A stretch of 64,000 nucleotides of DNA from Neostapfia colusana. Taxonomy: Eukaryota > Streptophyta > Magnoliopsida > Poales > Poaceae. The position numbers and the translations under genes are program-made. The notes under the pieces were generated by a model. The model did no database searches, was not told the origin of the DNA, and saw only the letters and a program-made list of their open reading frames with translations. The stretch's first letter is position 1. Every line of letters starts with the position of its first letter. Shown here piece by piece: positions 57,953 through 64,000 of the stretch. Location: the NCBI GenBank assembly GCA_030760725.1, contig JASWHV010000008.1, positions 44,340,057 through 44,404,056 of the forward strand. Direction: 5' to 3'.

Positions 57953-60900
57953 AGGGGCGATCTCGCCGGAGAACTTCGGGTCTTCGTCTATACCTCCTAA
58001 AACTGGGATTTCATGGCATAGATCGGTAGAGGAGAGGTCGGAGATCTCACCTCGGGGTTTTTCTTGAGCTCGGAGGCCCTGGAAGGCGGTCGGCGTCGAG
58101 GTCCGAGGTGGAACCGCTGCGGTGCTCGTCGAAGCTGTGCCTAGAGCACAAACCACCGAGTTTTCTGCACCTCGGTGACTCCCCGAAGGCGGTGGGACAC
58201 GATCGACGCGTTAGATCAGAGAACCCGAGCAAAGATCGAGAGAAAACGGCCGGAGAAGCTCAGGTTCTCACCGGGAGGAAAAACAGGCGATCGGGATGAA
58301 AAAAACGGGCGATGATGGTGCTTATATAGATTAGGGAGGGCGGCGGTCGGTTGGGATCGAGCTGGAGTCGTCCGGAACCGAAATTCGGCTGGGGGAATGC
58401 GGGTTTCCGGGGTGATTTGGATTCGGCGGGCGGAGGAGTCCCGGGGTCGGCCGATCGCGCGAGGAAGAAGATGACGGCGGGCCCCGCGTGTCAGTGAGAA
58501 AAAGAGGGGAGCGCGCGGCTGTGGGCTGGCGCGGGAAATGTTGGGCCGGCTGGTGGGTTTCGGCCCACTGGCCGGTTGGGTTTTATTTTTCTTTTCTGTT
58601 TTGATTTGAATTTGAATTCCAATTTGAATTTGAATTTCTGCACCACATGCAATACGTCCAAAAATTTTTAAATTCCCCTCTTAACAGGTTTTTGGGGTGT
58701 TACAAGAGGTTTCTCAGTAGTGCGAGCATGATGGCTCACACATGAGACGTGGAGGACACCCTTTCTCAGGGTAGTAGCCCTGGAGAGAGTAGACGGTCTC
58801 AGATGTTGAGGCACGTGCCCTCAAAGCTGTCGTGCAGACCTGTTGCCTATCAGCGGACCGATTTAATTTGACTTAACAATCATATTCCATTACATTATTA
58901 ATTAATATATCTATATTTCTTAAAACTATTATAATTTGCAGGATGACTTAGAGTCAGAGTCAAGGGCTGAGGCGCCTTTTGCGCTACAGTCGGCTTACCA
59001 CCTGTCTAGTCAGCTGACCACCCTTCCGGGTCATCGGAGGACACGGAGGCGTAGAGAAAGCAACGGACAAGGAGGAGCCATTATGTGGCTCCACCTCTAG
59101 TTCCTAGAGAAGAAGCAACGTTGCCGGCTATTCTCCCTATTGGCGATAGGTAATAAGCCCTTATGCTGTAGCTTTAGAAAATTACATGGTGCTAAAACTC
59201 TTTGATGCACAATTGTTCTTGTAGAAGATGGGAGGACACTAACTTCGAGTGTAGAGGTCGTCAAAGATAGGTCAACACTATCTTAGGGAACATCATGCAT
59301 TTGCACTACCCTGGTGAGGTCCCTGGCAGCTGTGACGAGCGTACCCTGAAAATTCATGGGATGATTACGCTTGTGCTACTGACCTGACGTACGGGACTGC
59401 TTAGGGTGCAGTGTGGGCCGACTTCTTGGTAAGTATGTTTATTACATGTTTTAAATTTAGTTCTTCAATACCTAGAATGCTTAACACTTATATTTCTGTC
59501 TTCTTGTAGAGACGGTACCGTTTGGAAGATCCAGCAGATGCTGACCACGTGAGAGCCGTCTTCAACAAGAACGCCAGGAAGCTTGTTACGCAGGCAATCT
59601 CCTATGCCCGTATACAAGCAACAAATGATTACTTGAAGAGGCATCAAGGGCTGGAGCTTGCGGCTTTCAGAGATGGCTCCGACACATACTTAACTAAGGA
59701 GCAGTACGCTGAGGTAAACTAGTAGTGTTTTAGTTAGGACTCTGATTTTTTAATGTCAACGTTATTTCAATCAATTACTAAATGCATGCAGGTGGAGATT
59801 TCATGGTTGGAGCACAGTCTGGAGGTTCACCAGGCCCCCTATCGGCTGTGGTCCAGTGAGGACTTCATCGCCAAGTCCAAGAGGGCCCGAAAGTGCAGAG
59901 GCGCTACAGTAGGCCATACGAATGGTCTGGATGACCATCTACGCATGGCTAGACGATGGTAAGGAAAATACATACAAAACTATATTTATAGTATATTTAT
60001 GCTACTGAATCATACTTACAGGAAAACGAGCTCGGTGAACGACTGAGCGACGTTCAGGTGTGGAAAAGAGGTCACAGGTGTGAAAGCCCAGTTGTACACG
60101 GTTGGTGTAGCATCAAAAAGGTGGAGAAAATTCAAATTTTAAACTTTTAGCAACTGATCACATCCATAGGATACTAGTGCAAATTTAAGTTTGAGCTTGC
60201 TAACTGGTTCCCAATAATCCAAAAAGCCCTCATGCAAAATTCCGTAATTTTGGAAGCATGTTTGCTATTTAATTCTAGGGTGACACTAAAAACCATTGGA
60301 ATTTAAATTTGAATTTGGAATTTGAACCAAACTTGATCAAATGCAGCATTGAAGTCCAAAATTTAATTCTACATATTTGATTTTGCTTCCCTGCAAATAT
60401 CTAGGATTTTTTGACAAAGTATGGTGGGAGAATTAAGAGATCAGAAACACTAAGAGGGCAAGAGAGAGGATGACATGTGGGACCAGCTAGTCAGTCTCTC
60501 ACCGAGCACGTCAGTTTCCCGGATTCTCTCTACGGCCGCCACCGCAATGCAGTGCATGCTACGGCGATGCCTCTGTATTGGCGCCGAAGTCACCGTTTCA
60601 GTGGTGTGGTCGCACTTGAGCCGAGAGTCGCAGTAGCCGGTCGTTGTCTTGCTCACTCGGTTAAGAAAACACGCACGCCTCTGTTCTTGCCGCCGGACCG
60701 AGAAAATCGCCGCTCTCTGTTTCTCCTTCGAGCATAGCCGCCCGAGCTCGGGTGATCGAGCTCCAAGCAGCAAAATAAAGTGTGAGGCCGTGCTCTAGCA
60801 TCCACCATTCTCAAACCTAAGGTGCCTAGCTTGTGCTACGTGCAAATTGGAATTTGGCGCCGACGTTTCGAGGTGCCCGGGCGGGACCACGTTTGGCTTA

Positions 60901-62412
60901 CCATGGACAGCACACCACGACTGGTTTCACCTCCACTTCCCTACACGAAAGAGGTGTGTTTGCCTACCTAGAACGGGTAGCAACAAACCGTTTGTCGATC
61001 GATCAATTGGGTAGCAAGAATTTTAGGGTTTCTCGAAACCCAGTGTTACTCCACCGAGCTCGGTCTACAGCAAAATTCTATCCACACATGCTACCACCGG
61101 TCGAGCTCATTAGCAAGTAGTTTCCTCACATCCTAGCGGCCGTCCTCGATGAAGAAGCAACAAAAACCATTGAAAAACGGTCGAGTTATCGCCGTTTTCC
61201 TTGCCGCCACCGCAAGACCCCTCGGCTCACCATCGAGAGTGGGTTTGCCGGCGTTTTTAGCTTCCAAGCTTCTTCATTTCATGTTTCCCATGTTCCACTG
61301 GTGCTCTCCGAGCAAACCACGGTCGATTTGGTGCACCATAGCACGAGAACACCGTCGCCGAAACCCTAGCGCCGCTGCCGTCGTTGCACGCATGTTTCCG
61401 GCCATCTCCGGCGGCCGCCGACATCCTGGAATGGTTCAGCAAGGCGAGTTAGGGTTAGGCGGCGAGTTTCAGCTCCGGGAGAGGCCGGGAACCCAGTTCC
61501 GGCGAGCTTCGCCGGAGTGCGCCACCGCGGGGAGCGCAGGCAGCGCGAGGTAGACGAAGGGGGCCGGGTCCCACCTGTCAGTCACTGAATTCGGTGCGTG
61601 GATCGGATTATAGCACGGGATCGGGTGCGTCTGCATGGGGAAAACCCCGTGGGCCTCGGTGTGGCTGCGGTGTCACTGGCCGGTTCAAGCAGTGGGGCCC
61701 ACAAACAGAGTTTAAAATTTTTCCCGAATTTCAGATTTAGATAAACTTTGAAACCCCATAACTTTTAGTAGGAATTTTGTTAGATTCCTCTCAGTCAGTA
61801 ATTTACATAAATGCAAAGAATTTGATCTGAAGATCTCTGGAATTTTCTCCAAAATTCATCAAATTTAAATCTTTGACAACTAATTCCAGAAGATCCCTGT
61901 TATGGAATTTCCTCAAATTTGGACAGAAGATTCTTCATAATATTAGTGATCTTCTTTAAAATTTGAGCTTCATTGGAGTTCATTTGCTAGGCTAAATTGT
62001 GTTCCCAAGTTCAGCCTTCATTTGAAAATTTCAAACCAAACAGAAACTTTTTCAAAATTGTTCACCGACTTCAAAAATTCTTACCCCCCTGTAGGTAGCT
62101 CAACAAATGGTGAAACAAATTTTGTTAGAACCATAGAGACCTTCTCTAATTAGATGTTCCCCTGTTAGCATGTCAAGACTTCAGATTTGGGATCAAAATT
62201 GAGAGAAGCCTTGGACTTGTGGGAATTTTGGAGACAACAAGGTTCAATGAAATTTCCCCAAATTTTGATCAGATCATTTTTAGAGAGTCTATTATCCACT
62301 GGAAAAAAATCCCAAAGCCAATTAAGGAACCTAAATAGCTGTAGCTATGAATAGAAGTTAATTCTTATACTTCATTAGCACTTATACATAAATTTTGCTA
62401 CATTTCATATAG

Positions 62413-63669
62413 TGACCGAAGTTGAGGACACGCCGGAGCCGTTGAACATCCTCCCACCAGAAGCTAACTTTCCATATAACTCGAAACCAGGCAAGCCCCG
62501 GTTTGCATTTAATTACCTTTTGCAAAGTTTTTCATTTGTATCACTCATATCTAGGGTGAAATGCTTGCATTAGAGTTAAGGTGATTGAAACCCCACTTGC
62601 ATGACTTCAAATCCTATGAAGGGTTGGATAGTTTACAAAATTGATGACTAGAGAATGCCATGCTAATGTTCTTAGGATCTCGGTAAAAGTCGAGTGATTG
62701 GAATCTACTCGTGATATAGGAATTTATTCACACAGAATGGAAAGAGGTAGAGAATGGCTTAAGAACGTGAAACTGAGACCCAGCAGGGGGATAGGATACA
62801 GTGAGCAGAGGTCTCACGTGCGTAACCCTGTTGGTGTTGATTGAGGACAGAGCCATGTGCGGCTTTACTGGAAAAGTTTGAACAGTACCAGATGCGTACT
62901 GGCATATGGGAACCAGGAAACCGATGTAATTGGTTAACCTTGGTGTCGAGGCTTACCCAACCGTTTTATAGGAGTGGGTTGAGGGTAGCAAGGTGTAAAT
63001 ATGCCTATGGGAACAGACACGCTCCACGCGGGGACCTCCTGCCCGTTACGGATGGACCGGTTCGGTATTTGGGTTTCATTTGAAAGGTTGCTGCATACAA
63101 CAGAGTAGGAAGGTGTGAAGCACCACACTTCTGAAAGTGGGTGTATTTGACGTGTTATCTGGGTGTCTCCTGATTGAAATCACCGTCCCCCGCGGTTATT
63201 TGAGTACCGCTTGTTCACTGCACTGTGACGTTGTAAGAACTGAAAGAATCCAAAAGAATATGATGCATTGAGTTAATATTGTCTTGATACCATGTATGCT
63301 GTATATGTAGAGATCATTAAGTTTATTTTCCACTTTGGGCATCACCACATCAGAGGAAAGTGTTTCTTGTTTGATTGTGGACTTCCAATGTGAGGGCTGC
63401 CTAAGGCACATTAATCTGCTGCTATAAAACTGAAAGTAAGGATTAACATGTAGGCGTGTCTTTATTGCAGTGTCCTTTTTCCTATATTACTAATCCCTGC
63501 ATGTAGAGTTTTATGATTAGGAGTGTCGGTTAAGCCTTGTTGAGCCATCGTGCTCACGGTAGCAATATTTGAGCTGTGTGTAGGTGAGAGTTATGAGGAA
63601 GGGTCCGAGGACGAGGTGATGCCACCGTCGGGGTACACGGCCGAGCTGGAGCCCTGCACGCCGCCGTGA
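62413..63669 (+). CDS. Acidic two-exon micro-gene inside LTR-gamma (candidate)
   Basis: Segment one, 62413-62490, follows ATTTCATATAG and reads TEVEDTPEPLNILPPEANF, then PYNSKP. It ends CCAG/GCAAGC, a GC-type donor. Segment two, 63584-63669, follows GTGTGTAG and reads ESYEEGSEDEVMPPSG, then ELEPCTPP and stop TGA at 63667. The intron would be 1093 bp. The phases agree (one base, then two). The same pair occurs in LTR-beta and LTR-delta. Ten residues aligned between LTR-gamma and LTR-beta segment one (V, E, P, E, L, P, E, Y, G, K) are kept while seven of their codons differ only at the third base, which suggests selection on a protein. The start codon or first exon was not identified, and no homologous protein is recognised. 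Confidence 0.45.
63346..63392 (+). ncRNA. Loop-motif hairpin in LTR-gamma
   Basis: CACAT (63346-63350) pairs with ATGTG (63388-63392). Inside, GGAA-(A)-GT (63355-63361) pairs with ACTTCC (63381-63386), with one bulged A. The loop contains TTTCTTGTTTGATTGTGG. The inner stem shares no sequence with those of LTR-alpha or LTR-beta, yet pairs. Confidence 0.6.
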
Positions 63670-63927
63670 TCATGGTGTGAGTGTTGCTAGTGTGCAGTGT
63701 CCCCGGGCTGGACTGCTGCAATTTTTCTTAATTAGGATGAGCGAATAGTTATAAATAATACTTTCACCGTATAATTAAGTTTTGTAAAAGACTTCCGCTG
63801 TTTTATATAAAATGAAAGTTTGTATGTTGTTCGTATTCTTTTTTTGTGTGCTGTTGGGTTCCGCATCGCACGGCACTACCCACTGCGATCCTGGAGTAGG
63901 AGAACCACAGGGTGGCCCCCACAGTCG

Positions 63928-63939
63928 TAGTATCAGAGC
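63928..63939 (+). other. Primer-binding site of the LTR-gamma element
   Basis: TAGTATCAGAGC, four bases after the LTR end. It differs from the canonical tRNA-iMet site only at base two, the same change as in the copia element. The following 60 bases are the start of the internal region; no gene begins before the window ends. Confidence 0.85.
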
Positions 63940-64000
63940 GGCATTGGAATAGCATGCTGGAAAAGAGCCTATTTTGAAAACTTAGAAGTAGTCGAGTGAG

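Larger units (their letters stand above)
55271..58704 (-). mobile_element. LTR-delta, solo gypsy LTR with perfect target duplication
   Basis: 3434 bp. On the minus strand it starts TGTAACACCCC (58704) and ends GGGTGTGACA (55271). AGAGG flanks it at 55266-55270 and 58705-58709. There is no internal sequence, so it is a solo LTR left by recombination. It resembles Tekay/Del chromovirus LTRs: a GC-rich leader (57700-58580), an AT-rich block (56850-57500) and the acidic exon-like pair on the minus strand. It lies within an exon of the second CACTA gene. Confidence 0.92.
50240..60078 (+). mobile_element. CACTA (En/Spm) DNA transposon, decayed, 3' end not in place
   Basis: A cut-and-paste DNA transposon. 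The left end is proposed at 50240 (CACTGCAGCAAAC, preceded by ATC as a possible 3-bp target duplication). Subterminal repeats of the type CCGTCGTAAAT follow at 50300-50480. Inside are a TNP2-type transposase pseudogene and a second En/Spm gene, in the usual CACTA order. A solo LTR (55271-58704) sits in the second gene, and LTR-gamma interrupts the element at 60079, so the right terminus is beyond the window. The left terminus is less certain than the content because the same bases could be a splice acceptor of the neighbouring pseudogene. Confidence 0.8.
55190..60078 (+). pseudogene. Second CACTA gene (En/Spm Transposase_24-like), split by two LTRs
   Basis: Exon-like pieces lie at about 55225-55270 and 58705-58860 (they read in one frame when LTR-delta is skipped), 58942-59150, 59225-59420, 59510-59720, 59790-59962 and 60022-60078. 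The clearest part, 59522-59722, reads DPADADHVRAVF and ends LTKEQYAE, as in proteins annotated as Ptta/En/Spm transposase. Introns have visible edges, such as CTTGTAG before 59511 and GCATGCAG before 59793. The role in known CACTA elements is DNA binding at the subterminal repeats. Stops interrupt several exons, and LTR-gamma cuts the last one at 60079. Confidence 0.68.
60079..63923 (+). mobile_element. LTR-gamma, 5' LTR of a Ty3/gypsy element running off the window
   Basis: 3845 bp, from TGTGAAAGCCCAG to GGTGGCCCCCACA. It is followed by GTCG and a primer-binding site, so it is a 5' LTR on the plus strand. It is inserted in the last visible exon of the second CACTA gene; the five bases before it are ACAGG. 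It is homologous to LTR-alpha and LTR-beta by blocks: GC-rich leader (60480-61680), AT-rich block (61690-62350), conserved motifs (62910-63240), loop hairpin (63346-63392) and terminal TGCTGTTGGGTTCCGCATC. A minus-strand promoter was not found. The 134-codon frame at 61149-61553 ends at a donor-like GAG/GTAGAC, but its frame does not join the acidic segment. Confidence 0.85.

Noticed and set aside
57851..58156. Minus-strand frame with a poly-Pro tract
   Set aside because: Produced by the G26 homopolymer inside LTR-delta.
60833..61553. The 134-codon frame 61149-61553 as first exon of the acidic micro-gene
   Set aside because: It ends at a good donor (GAG/GTAGAC), but two bases of a codon are left over, while the acidic segment needs one. 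The frame that fits has a stop at 61456-61458 and no ATG after it.

Overview
The window is plant nuclear DNA made almost entirely of transposable elements. The families present (long chromovirus-type Ty3/gypsy LTRs, a Maximus/SIRE-like Ty1/copia gag, a CACTA/En-Spm element with TNP2 and a second En/Spm-type gene, and a coiled-coil pseudogene of a kind common in cereals) point to a grass (Poaceae). I do not name a species. I found no intact host gene, tRNA, rRNA or CRISPR array.

Layout. (1) Positions 1-30554 are a direct tandem array with a unit of about 10.45 kb: copy 1 from before the window to 9719, copy 2 at 9720-20169, copy 3 at 20170-30554. Each unit reads, left to right: a broken copia gag on the minus strand; its 5' LTR, also minus; a 4.3-4.4 kb solo gypsy LTR (here LTR-alpha) inserted in that LTR with target duplication GTTCA; the outer half of the copia LTR; the right half of a second gypsy LTR (LTR-beta); a minus-strand LTR fragment (LTR-epsilon); and the left part of another LTR-beta. 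(2) Positions 27922-49424 are a second tandem array of three 7167-bp units, A, B and C. It starts inside copy 3 of the first array, so a segment of about 2.6 kb occurs five times. Each unit ends in a decayed coiled-coil gene on the minus strand. (3) Positions 49425-50239 carry the undamaged continuation of that pseudogene. (4) From about 50240 to 60078 lies a decayed CACTA element with subterminal repeats, a long hairpin, a TNP2 transposase pseudogene and a second gene. The second gene is split by a perfect solo LTR (LTR-delta, 55271-58704, target duplication AGAGG). (5) A fourth gypsy LTR (LTR-gamma, 60079-63923), followed by a primer-binding site, interrupts the CACTA element and runs off the right edge.

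Both tandem arrays show the same mosaic. In each, the middle copy has its left part like the copy on its right and its right part like the copy on its left (in the first array the gag region fits only partly). Unequal crossing-over between two older, diverged copies would leave this pattern.

Two signals inside the gypsy LTRs are not explained by ordinary LTR function. First, three diverged LTR types carry two exon-like segments about 0.95-1.1 kb apart, in matching splice phase, that encode a similar acidic peptide; conserved residues often differ only at the third codon base. Second, a hairpin with a near-invariant loop (TTTCTTGTTTGATTGTGG) recurs with different but still complementary stem sequences. 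Together they suggest that these long LTRs carry a spliced micro-gene and a structured RNA element under selection.
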